Shown here: in pieces, positions 24,304 through 36,177 of the stretch
Layout of the letters: each line of letters opens with the position of its first letter
Numbering within the stretch: the stretch's first letter is position 1
Assembly (NCBI GenBank): GCA_011317545.1
Contig: WUJK01000014.1
Span: forward strand, 434,001-498,000
Reading direction: 5' to 3'
Source: Coniella vitis
Taxonomy: Eukaryota; Ascomycota; Sordariomycetes; Diaporthales; Schizoparmaceae
DNA length: 64,000 nt
Notes under the pieces: generated by a model
Databases searched by the model: none
What the model saw: the letters and a program-made list of their open reading frames with translations, nothing else
Told to the model about the DNA's origin: nothing
Position numbers and translations under genes: made by a program

Positions 24304-26125
24304 ATGTCGCAACTCGATGAAAAGCGCGAGGCCGTCGAGCTCGACGCCATGAAGCCTGACGAGGGCGGCATGGCTGACGGTCGCCACAACATCCCCGCCA
24401 TCGTTGTCATGTGCCCGATTGAGGACATGGAGCAGAACGCGGATGCTAACAAGGGCGGAGCCGACCACGCCGTTCGTTCTGGCCAGAAGCACGACGACAA
24501 CAACAACAACAACAACAAGACTGGCATGGCCACTCGAGCCCACTACAAGCAGCCTTCGGTCATGACCCGCCTCCTGACCGACAACTTCAACGCCAAGATG
24601 AAGGTTGTCATTGTCACTCTCTTTTTCTTGGGTGTCTTTCTGCTCATGGCGGCCTTTGCCGTCGGCCTTGGTGCTTGTGAGTGCTATCCCCCATCACCCT
24701 ACGCCGGCTTGGCCAACTGCTGACGATCTTGCTTCTTCTTCTTCTTTTTTCTTCTGGCAGACGCTACTCAGCTTGAGGAGCTGCGCGCCGAAGTTCATGG
24801 CATGCCTCATGTTTCCACTGTCACTGCTGTCCCTGCTACTGGTCTTACTGAGCGCCATCTGGAAGTCTCCACCAACGGTCATCAAACTCCTGTCTCTCAG
24901 CGTATGGCGTATCCTCACCTCCTGCGAGGCGTCGACATGTCTGGAGCCACTGCGCGTGATTTTGCCAAAGACACTTTTACCACCACCATGTGAGTTTCCA
25001 ACCAAAAAAAAAAAAAAAGGCAATGGTCATGTTTCAAATGGTAATGGGTAGCTGATTCCTCTGCCTGCCTTCAGTCCGGTCATGACCTTGTTTGTCAACG
25101 CGACTACAACCACCTCCATGACAACGACCATGACCGCCACCACGACTTCCATGGTCGGCCCTGTCAACACCTCTGGCCCAGTCGTGGTGGTTCCCATGAC
25201 CGGTCTCACCATTGCCGTTCCGCTGGGCACCGCTCAGGGCTCAATGGCCACCATCTCGACCGCTACCGGCACCGCCTTGTCGCCCTCGTCCCCGTCTTTG
25301 ACCGAATCCTGCGGCGAGTGGGGTGACGGAGCCGGACCCTGCGCGCGACCTTACGGAGCTCCCAACGCTACTCCTGCATCCGTCCTCGAGTCCATGCTTG
25401 CCACTCCCGCCTCGTCCCTCGCCAACTTGGGCGCGGGCGCCTCTCAAATGGCCCTGACAACCACTCTTTTGCCCAGCGTCCCTGTCACCTCGACCTCGCC
25501 TGTTGCCTTCACCACATCATTTAGCGACGCGTCCGTCCTCGATGCCCCCACCGCGACCCCCGTCGCTCCCACAGTGACCGTGACTGTCACCAGCTTCGTC
25601 AACAATGCCACCTGCGGCCTCCTCCCCGGCATCACAGAGACCGTCGCCACCGTTGCCCAGCCCTCTTCTTCCTCACCCACGATCCCCACCACTACTACGC
25701 CTCGCACAATCTACGTAACCTCGACGTACATCAACCTCGTCACCTTCACCCTCCGCGCCAGCGACGGCGGCCCCTTCCTCACCGTCACCGAGACAGCCTA
25801 CTGGAGCAACTCCTCGTCCACCACCACCACCACCGCCTTCCAGAACGCGAGCGCGCCCGCCAGCACCGCCAACTTCACCCTGACCCTCAAGTCCATCGTC
25901 ACCCCCGGTGCGGGCTTCGGCGGTCCCGACGGCGGCTACGGCAACGGCAACGGCTCGCTGCGCGGCAGCGTCGCGCCGACCGTCTTCACCCCGGCGACCA
26001 GCGGCGCGCAGAAGAAGGCCACGCCGCCCAAGGGCATGGGTGCCAATGGTAGTAGCGGCGGCGGCACCGGTGCGGGCGTGTATTGCGTCGTGATGCTGGT
26101 TGCGCTTGTTGCGATGCTTGGTTAA
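24304..26125 (+). CDS. Unrecognised Ser/Thr-rich cell-surface protein, N-terminal membrane helix and GPI-like C terminus
   Basis: Three exons: 24304-24676, 24761-24989 and 25075-26125, giving 550 aa. The two introns (84 and 85 bp) have GTGAGT donors and CAG acceptors and join in phases 1 and 2; both carry homopolymer or pyrimidine runs. Residues 1-97 are hydrophilic with an Asn run from AAC repeats. Residues 98-122 form a strong membrane helix (KVVIVTLFFLGVFLLMAAF). Residues 125-200 are mixed. From about 200 the protein is dominated by Thr, Ser, Pro and Val, as in heavily O-glycosylated wall proteins. The end has small residues (GANGSSGGGTGAG) followed by a 15-residue hydrophobic tail to the stop, as in a GPI-attachment signal. 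Together these suggest a type II membrane protein, or a surface glycoprotein tethered at both ends. I do not recognise the family. Confidence 0.75.
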
Positions 26126-27045
26126 AAGAGGTTGTTGCGTGAGAGCCCGCCTCTCGAACCAACCAACCAACCTACACCACCGTTGAAGCATTCTGCAGGT
26201 GCATCGGGCGGGTCAAAGTTTCTCATAGAACACCAAGAATATTTCATGTACATTAGAGGAGGCACGTCTTGCTTGGATGAAGGGGGGCGGGCTGGGATTT
26301 CTTTCTCAGAGTACCCACCCACCCATTCATTCATTCATTTCCTTTCATCAAGGGCGCGATACAATGTCTTTTTTCTCTTCTTCTACACCTCAGTTCTTTG
26401 CTCATTTCTCTATTTGCACACACACGCGCGCGCGCGAACACATCTTTGCAATTGTATGTGCCATGGAAGGACATCTAGTCAAAACCAGCAAATAAGATGG
26501 ATGGGGATGGGATGGAGAATCAATTGGGCAAAGAAAGGGAGGATTAGTTTTTTTTTTTAATTGGAGCCACACGTTCGTATCATTCTTGTTTCCCCTGCCC
26601 AAAAGCACCACCACCTGGTGGGGTGACGTTTTGCTCTCCTTCCACTGTTGATATAAGCATCCTATGGTACCGACCGACCTACCTACCTAACCTATCCCAG
26701 GTCTTGATGTTGCTGTGTAAAGTGGATTATTTTTATTCAACGCTCACCAGTGAGGCTCCCATTAAACAATACGTACTTTGGGGTTGACTGCTATATCCAG
26801 AATCAACAAAGAACAATATCCATTCATTGTATTTGAATCCACGCTTCGTGATTCCGAATCCAAATATCTACCTAGCTTTCCCCTCTCCCTCCCTCCCTCC
26901 TGAACGCCAATACGCTATTATGTCCCAGATGTCCCAAGATGGTCAATCTTTCGGCCTGACGATGAGGCGTTCAAAACAATCCGCTTGTGTGAGAAGTCAC
27001 CGCTTTGGACCGTCGATGATGGTGATGATGCCGCTTGGGAAAACG

Positions 27046-27048
27046 AAA

Positions 27049-27080
<32 letters not shown>

Positions 27081-27082
27081 AA
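27046..27082. repeat. GAAA tetranucleotide repeat
   Basis: About eight tandem GAAA units. Confidence 0.85.
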
Positions 27083-27843
27083 CAAAGACAATAAAGCCAC
27101 CTGGTCTGGATCTTTTGAAATAGTCATGGATGTACCGATCTTCCCCATCGCCACCTGCAGTAGACGCCGCCACCACGAGCTTGTGAATCTGTTCCACTTC
27201 GTGACGACAAATAGCAGCAAGCCGGATATAGTTATACCTGGACGCACCGTGTCTCCTTTCAAGAACCGCCCCGACGGCGTTTTTTTATCGCCGTGCTGTA
27301 AACAAAAGCCTCGAAGGCTGGACATTTTTGATAAAATCAACGGGGATCTATAAATGGCAGGCGCAGTGGTGGTGTTCATATGGGCTCCAGCAACAGCAAG
27401 ACGACTTGAGCCGCGAGGCCGGTACTGGAAAGAGGAAAAAAAAAAAAAAGCAGACGGCGTCGCTGATGATATGCCTTGCTCGAGCCTCGGGTCCCCCAAA
27501 CCGAGTCTTAGCGCACTCCTAACTTGTTTCCGGCCCGGGAGTTTCAGCAGAGGGCGTAAAGGCACCTCAACCTTTTGTTGTTTCTGGCAATCAAGTCCTT
27601 GGCGCGCGCGCGCGCCTCTCCTCGCAGCCTTTTCGCAAACACCTGGTCCAAATCGAACAATGGTCTTTCGCTTCTAGTTTTTTTTGTTTTCGGCTCAAAT
27701 GAAAGGATTATGGCTTTCATGCGGCCTCTGCTCTAGTGCAGATTAAGAAAAACCTCGCTCGCCTGCTGACACTGCTGCTATGGCACCGTCGTATCCTGAT
27801 GTCGCGGTGAGCACATAGTCAAGGTTGGATTCTATTCGGAAAA

Positions 27844-27844
<1 letters not shown>

Positions 27845-27882
<38 letters not shown>
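27845..27882. repeat. A38 homopolymer
   Basis: Thirty-eight uninterrupted A on the plus strand, preceded by a short CAAAAC-like flank. No target-site duplication or retroelement ORF is visible next to it, so simple slippage is the preferred reading. Confidence 0.9.
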
Positions 27883-27884
<2 letters not shown>

Positions 27885-28164
27885 TTCGAAATGTTTGGTG
27901 ACATAAACAGTCGATGACCGCTCGTGTCGCCGGCCTTGGCGCAGATTTATTCGCTGTATTAGCAGGACATTTGCCAGCTGATGCGCAAAACTTCGCGATC
28001 GCTGTTTCGGCTCTTCGACGTTGGCTTGCATTGGCTGGCTCTTCATTCCACATGCCACACTGCCATTTGCCATCCAAAGCTCGTGCCTGGCGATATTGCA
28101 CAAAAGCCCCCCCCCCTGTCACCATAATCTTGCAACGCAACGTTTCAAGAACGATGTTGGTAGA

Positions 28165-29441
28165 CTAGGCCTTGTCGCCGTGTCTGGCCTTCCACTTATC
28201 GCGAATGGTTGCGCCATAGTCCTCGAGCATTTGCTGCGTGACGGGATTTTGAATGCTTTCAATCACCTTGTCGACGACACTGATATGGTTGGCATGCAGC
28301 TTGTCATCGCGGAATCGGCTCATGCGCCATCTGTCATTGTCATCCACATAACACTCGATGATGCGTCCATCCAACGGATCACCGAGCCCCTTGAGCGTCT
28401 CCCACTCGCCTTCTGTCAGGCACAGGTCGGCATACTCTCGGTAAGGGTCCATGTTGGGCGGGACTTCGCCCTGCGCAAAGATGAGCAGTTTGGCTTTTGG
28501 CACGCTCTCGTAATCCACATAAGGGTCGGTGAAGCCGTCGGCAATGTCCTGCTCATCTGGTTCGACGAGCGGAAAGTGCAGTTGTAGTTTGAAATCCACC
28601 GTGTTTTCGTCTGCCGGCTTCCACTTCAAAATGTGTTCGTCGGTGCCGCACTTGTAGGGGGTCTCGCGGCAAGTAAATATGAGCCCGTCGTTCCCATGCG
28701 TCAGGCTGGGCAGAACCTCATGGAATATCTTGCTGATGCCATATGCAAGCTGCATGTCCTTCATGACGAGCTGGAACGCCTGGAACTTGAGCTCGTCGGG
28801 GTACTTCTTGAACAAGTTCTTGTACGGCACGTATATGTTGTGTTGGAAATAGGCGAGGCGCTTGTCGAGCTGTCGCTCCATCAGAAGCTTGCGGTCGAGC
28901 ACCAGACAGTCGAAGACGAGGAACGAGGGCCGCTCGGTGCCGTCGGGCTGGCGGTCCATGACTAGCTCGCCATCAATGAGCGTATTCACGTGGAACGCGC
29001 CTTCATCGCCCTGCTGTGGAAAGTGCAGGTTCCGGTGCTGCATGAACCAAAAGTCGTTTTTGCGGTCGATCAGGTAGACTGCCTCGCAGCCGTTCTCATC
29101 GGCGGTTAGGTAGAGGAGGTAGCGGATGCCATCGGTCTTTTCGCAGACGTAGTAGCTGCGATGCGCCGATTGTCAGTGTCAGTACATAGCTGCAAGACGA
29201 CCCCGCCCTTCCACACCCACATCGCCCTCGCAAGGACCACCATGGCTTACTCGTGCTGCATAAGGTCTTGCAAATGTCGCTTTGCAAAGCTGACGGGCTG
29301 GGCGCCGGCAAAGCCTGTCTGCGACCTGCCCAGGAGCGATGCGACCTCCCTGCGCAGCTCATGAAGCAACTGGCCCTCTGCTCGCAGGCCCGGATTGTCT
29401 ATCCGGTCGATCGGCCGCGCGTTCTCATCCATAGTCGCCAT
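28165..29441 (-). CDS. ceg1: mRNA guanylyltransferase (capping enzyme alpha subunit)
   Basis: This enzyme transfers GMP from GTP to the 5' diphosphate end of nascent Pol II transcripts, via a lysyl-GMP intermediate, in the nucleus. Two exons, 29251-29441 and 28165-29155, give 393 aa. The 95-bp intron (GTAAGC donor, TCGCAG acceptor, phase 2) restores MQH-D-YYVCEKTDG. Motif I is EKTDG with the nucleophile at K70. Motif III is DGELVMD, motif IV DGLIFTC and motif V LKWKPADENTVDFKL. The C-terminal OB-fold ends in MSRFRDDKLHANH. Length is that of the stand-alone fungal enzyme with no fused triphosphatase. The start is the ATG at 29441 (MATMDENARP); a second ATG lies three codons on. Confidence 0.93.
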
Positions 29442-30275
29442 CGTGTGATTGTCTGTTTTAGTCGCCTGTGACGACACGCGCGCCTTTTGCGAATCGACGG
29501 CCGTTGGGTACCAGGTAGTTGCTGGTTCAAAAAGTACGTATGTCGGTCTAGTGGATGTTGGTAGTTGATGCAGAAAGAAACATACTCTGTCGCGCGGGGC
29601 CGCCTTGATACTTATATGTCCAGAGGGCAGGCCGGAAGAGGCAGAGTAGCCATTCGCAGCCTTGGGAATTTCCAAATGGGGGAAAGGAAGCTATGTCGTT
29701 AGTTCCAACTGCTTTGACGATACGGTAAGTGCGCCAAACCGCGTCGAACGCCTGTATTTCCGTACTGCGTAAAGCTGCTCTGGCGTGTTGCGCTGCCTGC
29801 CGTGTCTCTCCGTAGCGGGACTAGGTTGCCATGCACAGGGGGCTGTCTACTATTGGCGCTGCATGACCTCACCTAGGTCATACAGGGCATCGCGTATCAT
29901 GTCTTTAGCTAATTCTTCTGCAAGCAGAAATCAAATGCCATATTTTCAGCAGGAAAGCCAGATTTACTCATGAATCAGGTATCAAAATAATGTCGTGGGA
30001 TTCTCTAGCGTTTTGGGCTGTTGCAGTATCGCCATACCCCTTCTGCCCTTGCAGCTATACATAATAAGAATGCAAAGGCCATTCATTATACAATTACAGC
30101 AGCCCCCCGCCTTCCTCCCGCCTACGGTCCGCAAAAACATGACGGGCCTGTGCTTCGAGAAACCAGCACGGTTCCGCTCGCTCACGAGCTCCGACCATCG
30201 CCTCACTTCGATCTCGGCACAGATGGTTTTGACTAGAGTCTAGGCGAGTGCGAGCAGTCGCCGCCCTGGCCGTTT
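29442..30275. other. Spacer between the capping-enzyme gene and snx41
   Basis: Contains the capping-enzyme promoter and the snx41 3' flank (tandem minus-strand genes). Nothing else recognised. Confidence 0.5.
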
Positions 30276-32403
30276 TCAAGACTCGTCGATCTTGTCAACC
30301 TCTGCTCGAGCTTCCTCCCACGTTTCCTTGTTCTTCTTCGCCCACTCAATCTGGCTTTTGGCGTATGCAAGCTACAGGCAGTATTAGTTCTCCGTAAACA
30401 CATGTCTAGCATGTGGTTCCGATGACTCAAACTCACCATGTATTTTCTCAAGTCGTCTTCCTTCTCCCGCTGGAACCGTTTCATGTCCTTCAGCACACTG
30501 GCGCTTGCATCCTTGACATCTTGCGCAACTGCCACCTGTGCTAGTTCAAGCTGTGCAATAGACTCTCGCGTCCGACCTATGGTGTCACGTCGAGTCTTTT
30601 CTGGGTCGACATCTGCAACACCTTGGATCGCATGCCGGATAGGGCCAAAAATCTTGTTGGTGATCGAGTTACTGCTTGCAACCTTCTTATGCGCTGGCCC
30701 GTTACTACTTCTCTCGGGAGCCCCGATTCTAGCCGAGGGGGCTGACGATATATCACCGTGCGTAGGAGGAAAGTCGGAGTCGATGGACGCCGTGTCCTCT
30801 TGGCTTCCGTCTCGGTGGTGGTTGTTTGACGACTCGTGAGAGCTTGTGGACCTTCTGTGTGGCTGAATCTGCTGGCTTCCGCTGAGATACTGATCGATTC
30901 TCCGTGCTTCCGCTTCACTCTTCTCCAGCTGGTCCAACAGCAGCCGCTTCTTGTTGAGCTCGTCGTTCGTCATCTCCTGCTGTACCCGCTTGAGTACTCG
31001 GTATTTGAGGACACTCCGCACCACACCAGCAAATTGTGCATTCTCTCTCATCGGTTCAGCAAAACTTGCGCCAAGGGAACTTGACAACTCTTCTGTGGCG
31101 ACATAAGACATATCCACTGCTTGTCCAATGCGCTCTATCACCGGCCCCAGCGTTGGGTCTTGTTCCGATAACGCAAACGCATTGTACTTGGCACCCAGTT
31201 CGGACAAATCCGTGGATAGGGTGGAGAGGTGGTTCAGTGTACGTCTATTGACCTTTTCCATCGGTCCGGTGAGCAATTGCTCGAGTTCCTTGATCGATGT
31301 TTCAAAAGATGTGAAGTAAGGGTCCAGCTCCTGCTCGCTGAGATTGGAGTTCTCTGGGGGAAACCGGGCCAGTCCTGGGTCACTGCTCGTACCGAATGCG
31401 ACTTCTGCGCTGGGGCCTATGGCGTGCGACTTTAGCTTTGCTGAGCTTGCGGGCACAGGCAGGTAACTGTGCGCGGGTGTTGGATTGGCAGGATCCAGTG
31501 GTGGTGCCTTGTAGATGGATTTCGGTATGGACGCAACCGGGTGGGAATGCAGGACTTCGTTCTGTGCGAGCCCGTATATCAGTATCTAATCAACATCTAC
31601 ATGTCAAGCCTATGAACTTACCCAGCTCGCATTCGGATCCAGAAAACGCCACCAGACTCCGTCGGTACGGATTTGTTCCATCTTGCGACACCGGTTCAGA
31701 AACACGGCAAGCATGCGCTTGCGGAGATCGATGATCTGTTGATCCTGCTTTGCGTTGGTCGGATTGGCGGCATAATCAGCCATGGTATGTTTCTCGGGGA
31801 TGGGCGGGATGATGAGCGTAGGGTGAAGCCGGCAAAGTGCATCGCGTAGGGACGCGAACTCAGAGTATCGCCTGCGAACCTCGAGATCCTGTAATCATCA
31901 TCAGCCAAGTATATGTACCATTGTGCCGGCGGACTCTCTTACGCCCGTCCTGACTGTGTAGACAATGTATCTGCCACCACTCTCCAGGCTCTTGCCGGCA
32001 TCAGTAATCAAGATTGGTAACTGCGGGTTTTCGTAGAGGATCTGTTCGATGCGGCTGTCGTAGCCTCCAGGTTTTCTCCGCGGCACCATCTGCGCTTCAA
32101 CTTCGTCATCTTCGTCGCTCTGGGACAAGTTCGCTGCCGCTTGGTAACTGGACTGCTGGGCGTCGTCCGAAGCATGGTGAGCGTTATACTGGGAATCTGT
32201 ATGCTTCCAAATCAGAATTCTGAAAACCGCAGGTTGAATCGCGTCCTCGAAGACACAAGACCACCGTTCAGCATGCCAAAAGGAACCGCACTGGAACCAA
32301 TATACGCACAGTGGGAGGGAGAAGATGGATTGTCGCTGGAGGTGAAGGAATCCCTTCTGTCAAAGTCATCCCCATAGGGATTATTGTCTTCGTCGTTCCA
32401 CAT
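30276..32403 (-). CDS. snx41: Sorting nexin Snx41 (PX-BAR protein)
   Basis: SNX4-family nexins bind PI3P on endosomes and drive retrieval of cargo to the Golgi; relatives also act in selective autophagy. Five exons: 32310-32403, 31943-32196, 31622-31888, 30437-31561 and 30276-30371, giving 611 aa. The introns are 113, 54, 60 and 65 bp. The first donor is GTGCGT, the rest are GTAAG- or GTGAG-type, and phases agree at every join. The N terminus MWNDEDNNPYG is the signature start of fungal Snx41. The PX domain spans about residues 90-205, with the PI3P-binding RRRYSEF at 121-127 and a Pro-rich PPIPEKH loop. Residues 230-611 are mostly helical (BAR), interrupted by a disordered Ser/His-rich insert at about 400-480. 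The last exon supplies the final 31 residues (LAYAKSQIEW...). Confidence 0.9.
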
Positions 32404-33797
32404 GCTTGCAGACTCTTGGGTGTGCCAGAGTAAAAATGCGCCGAGGAAACTTTGGCTGAATAAACCCTTAGGGACGCTGTTCAGGGTAGACAGAGGCAGG
32501 CGTCTGTCTGGTCGGCGGGTCTGTTTGCAAACAGGCGGCTGGTGCCAAGGATGCTGGTTGAGACGGAACAAGGCGGGGGAGGGGTGTATCACGGACGGGT
32601 GGATTAAAGCCCTCTCTTCAGATGCTCAAATAATCGGAGATGGCTTCAAAGAGCAGCGGGGGTTAAGATGGCCTCTATTATGCTCCGACTTCGTAAATGA
32701 AGCACTGAAATACTGGTTGCGAGGGCAAAAGACTGTTGTCGGCGCGTTGCTTGTGGTAAGATGGGTGGAAGCTTGCCAGGGTCGAGATGCTGTGCTCTGG
32801 CTCCCCAAGCTTGTCGCTGCAAGCAGGCGCAGTCGAATGTACACACATCGGGCAATGACGACTGTCCCGTGAGCACAGACCATCTCAAACCATTAGCCTA
32901 GGGTCGTCCTGGCCCACCCATTCCTGCCACTAACACCGAACCCTGAAGACTTCATACGCTCAGCCACGAGCAACTGGGTACCTACTTGGGCATTTCAAGT
33001 CCAGATAAAAATGCAGTAATCTAAGATGTAGAACTCAATAAGCCATAAGAGAGACCTAGGCATCAAGGACTGCTGCTGAGGATAAGACACTCAATCCAGA
33101 AATCGAATAATACATTGTCCGAGAAAGACCCCCAGTAATCCATGATGGTTTTATATAGTACTGCCTACTAACCAACGTACAACACCAGCCCCAGAGGCTA
33201 ATAGTCAAGTAATAGTCCACAGAAGATAACACGACCTCATTCACAATATAGAAGGAAATCAGACAAAATCTCTGCAAATGATTGATTACTGGCGGTTGTC
33301 ACTGCAAGTATTCTGAGACTATCCATCAAGATACCCATAATTCGGTTTGGCGCTCTCTTGTCTTCCCTGAAACTCTGACAAGGTGTCTACGGGGCATCAG
33401 GCCTTGTCACGCCAGCCCTCGAATTCGTTCTCGGACCACCAGGTGTTTAAAATTCCGTGATATGCAAAAGACCACTTCCAATACTGCTCAATAGACTCCA
33501 ATGTGTATGCATATGTTCAACATCAAGAGATGACATGGTCAAAATGTCCTGATCAGGCCAGATCCAGTCATCACTTGTGCTCGAGGGAAAAGGATACTCA
33601 GAGCAAGCATTGCACAAGAAAATTCCACAGGATGAGGTTCTACCCTATAGGAAATAATGTGTCCAAGACCAGGAAAGACAACCTGTGGAATGCTGCAGAC
33701 CAAAGATGCCATAGAAGGCCAGAATGATATCCTACCATGCGAACATGCAACCAGAAGCTTTCAACTAGCGCTTTCAACAGCACACTAGCGTTCCCCA
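32404..33797. other. 1.4-kb spacer between snx41 and snf5
   Basis: snx41 promoter and snf5 3' flank. The 32.9-33.7 kb part is more AT-rich than the genes. No gene, tRNA or repeat supported. Confidence 0.5.
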
Positions 33798-36177
33798 TCA
33801 TGATGCAGCTGAGGTGTCCTTTCCAACGCGCTTATTGACCTTTTCACGATGTGCCTTGTTCCTAAGGTGCACTGCAAAATTATCCGCGGACTCTCCAGGG
33901 CCGGGCGTGTACAGCTTGCCAGGACAGTCTGTGCAGCGTATCCTGGGCAAAAACATCCATTTGACGTTGGGTGGGGTCGCTGCGCCAGGTGGGATCTGAA
34001 GTGGAGGTGTTATTATGATCTCAGTATCAGCATGGACGGCACAATGTCGCATGGTCCCCTCAAAGGCATCGTGCTTCCAGTTTTGGCGGAGTCCGTCGAG
34101 CGCGGCATTCAGCCAGTCAGGCGGAGGCGGCTGCCGAGACTTTGGTCAGCAGGAACTAGCAAGTTGCGTCCAGGCAGGGTGGACTTACAGCAGAGAGGGC
34201 GGGCTCTCCCTGAGCCGGCGGTGGAGGAGCCGGTACGCGCCCAAGCTGTGGCTGTGGCGGTTGCGGAGTGGCGCTGGATGCGTGGCTTGGCGTCTTGGTA
34301 AGGCTGGGTTTTGATGCTGAAGGCGTCGGAGGTGGAGGGCCCATTCGTCCTTGTGGCGTGGACACGCTTCCTGCGCGGGTCTGGCTTGGTGTTTGCGAGC
34401 CCGAGGGGAGCGGCTTGCCAGATTTCCATGTCCACAGCATATGTCTGACCTTCTCATAGCTTTTTGGTATTCTGATGGTGATCAGGTGGTTCCTTGGTTC
34501 ATCGGGAGTTTCCTGAACATCCCGGCCGTATCTTCTTGACGAAGCTACACGCGTTTCGTGGTGATGGGATGTGATGACTTCGGGGGTTTCTGAGCGGCCC
34601 AAATGAGCCATCTTCTGTTGCGCAGCAGTTGCAGCGCCGCGCATGTTTCGGGTACGTGCTGTGCCTTGGGGTAATTGCGACGGTGCTGGAGAGTCAAGTC
34701 CCGATTCATCGCTTTCGTCACTATCTGAAAAGTTGCCATCGTGGCCGCCTGGACCTCTTCGGCCCCTCCCGCCAGCTGTACCACCAACTCGCTTGTACAG
34801 CCCGCTCTTGTCCAGAGACGTCACGGCGCCTGGTATCGTCTGCGACACAATCATTGTCCTTATCGTTCTCTGTCGCTCTTTGAGATCTGGCAGCTGTGGG
34901 CCACCGCGTCTGTTAACCGAGCGCTTCTGCTTGCGTTGCTCCCTGAGGAATGCACCTTCATTCTTCTCCATGAGCGCCTCGTCCATCTCGTACAAATACG
35001 GCGCGTATTCTTTGGCTTGCTGTTGCGGGCGGAACACATTGGGCAGGGGCGAAGGAAGAAAAGCTGCGATTAGATCCGGCTCCTCCACAGGTCTGCCATC
35101 GAATGGATGACCAATGCTATATAAGCTGCGCGTAAAAAGCTGCGTCTGTTCTCGAATGCAATGCGCTATCGCCGTAGTAAATTCTCCTGATAATGACAAG
35201 TCGCGGGCCATAACGCGCGCAAACTCTTCTGGCGAGTTGATAGGATTGTTGATTTCCCATTCGAATTGGTCGACCAGTGTAACGGAGCCGATGGTGATAT
35301 TGAGTTTGATCAGTATCCGCATCTCGTCATTTTTGTATGCCGAGTAGGGCAGTTCCGGATCGAGAGCATCCTCCTGAGAGTACACCATGGGGTAATAGTC
35401 CTGAAGCTGGTCTCGCAGCTGCTGTTGGACTTGTTCATACACTGGGCGATCCATTGGTGGTTTCAACCCCATGTCTTCCACAAGCTGTGCGGCAAACAGT
35501 TCGATCGGTATAAGTCTGTCGTGCAGGTTCCACGTGAAGGTGTCGCGCAATCTGACCTTGTCCCAGTCGATCTCTACGCGTATTGGTACCAGTTCCTCGT
35601 ACTGATCAGCCTGCTCTTTCATGTCTTTTCTGCTAGGCTTGGGCAGGGCCGGTGTCATCCGCTTGCCCGGTCGAGGCTTGTCCTTGGGGTAGATCAGACG
35701 GGGTGGCCCTTGGGACTCGGTATGACCATTGCCAAACCCATTGTACCCCATGCCATACAACTTCCAAGGAGGAAAAAATTGGGCGTATTCGGTTTGTGCA
35801 GCGCGATAATCAGTCATTTCCATGCGCCGCCTTTTGAACGTTTGCTCAAGCTGTTCTTGCGCGTCCTTCAGAGCAGCCGTGGCTAGCTTGTCCCTGTTGA
35901 TGATCCTCTCCAGTTGGTATTTCTCAAAGGACTCCTTGTCGCGTACAGGCACAATGGTTTCGGGCGTCGGCTCTTTAGATTTTGCGTCCTTGGACGCTGG
36001 TGTCTCGCTGGCACCATTTTCCGGCGCGGGTGTGAATGAAGAGGGACCTGCGGTTGTGTTCTCAGGTGCGGCGGCTGAGGATGGCTCGCCGGAGGAGGTG
36101 GTGGTGGGGGGAGCTAGCGCAGAGACAGAGCCTGATCTCTCGGCGACGGCCGGAGAGGCATCCGTAGATGATGCCAT
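33798..36177 (-). CDS. snf5: SNF5/SMARCB1-family chromatin remodelling subunit
   Basis: A core subunit of SWI/SNF or RSC-type remodellers; filamentous fungi often label this family snf5 or sfh1, and I cannot separate the two here. Two exons, 34189-36177 and 33798-34130, with a 58-bp phase-0 intron (GTAAGT, GGCAG), give 773 aa. After a disordered N terminus, the SNF5 homology region has repeat 1 near ELVPIRVEIDWDKVRLRDTF and repeat 2 near RILIKLNITIGSVTLVDQFEW, followed by the conserved GHPFDGRPVEEPDL and FLPSPLP segments. The short second exon encodes PPPPDWL... and a C-terminal zinc finger (RCTDCPGKLYTPGPG, then HLRNKAH), typical of fungal members. Reading the first exon alone would end the protein ten codons into the intron and lose the finger. 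Confidence 0.9.

Larger units (their letters stand above)
26126..28164. other. 2-kb convergent spacer
   Basis: 3' flanks of the surface-protein gene (+) and the capping-enzyme gene (-). It holds a GAAA repeat at 27046-27082 and a 38-base A tract at 27845-27882. A 215-codon minus-strand frame (26918-27565) translates these repeats and shows no domain. Confidence 0.5.
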
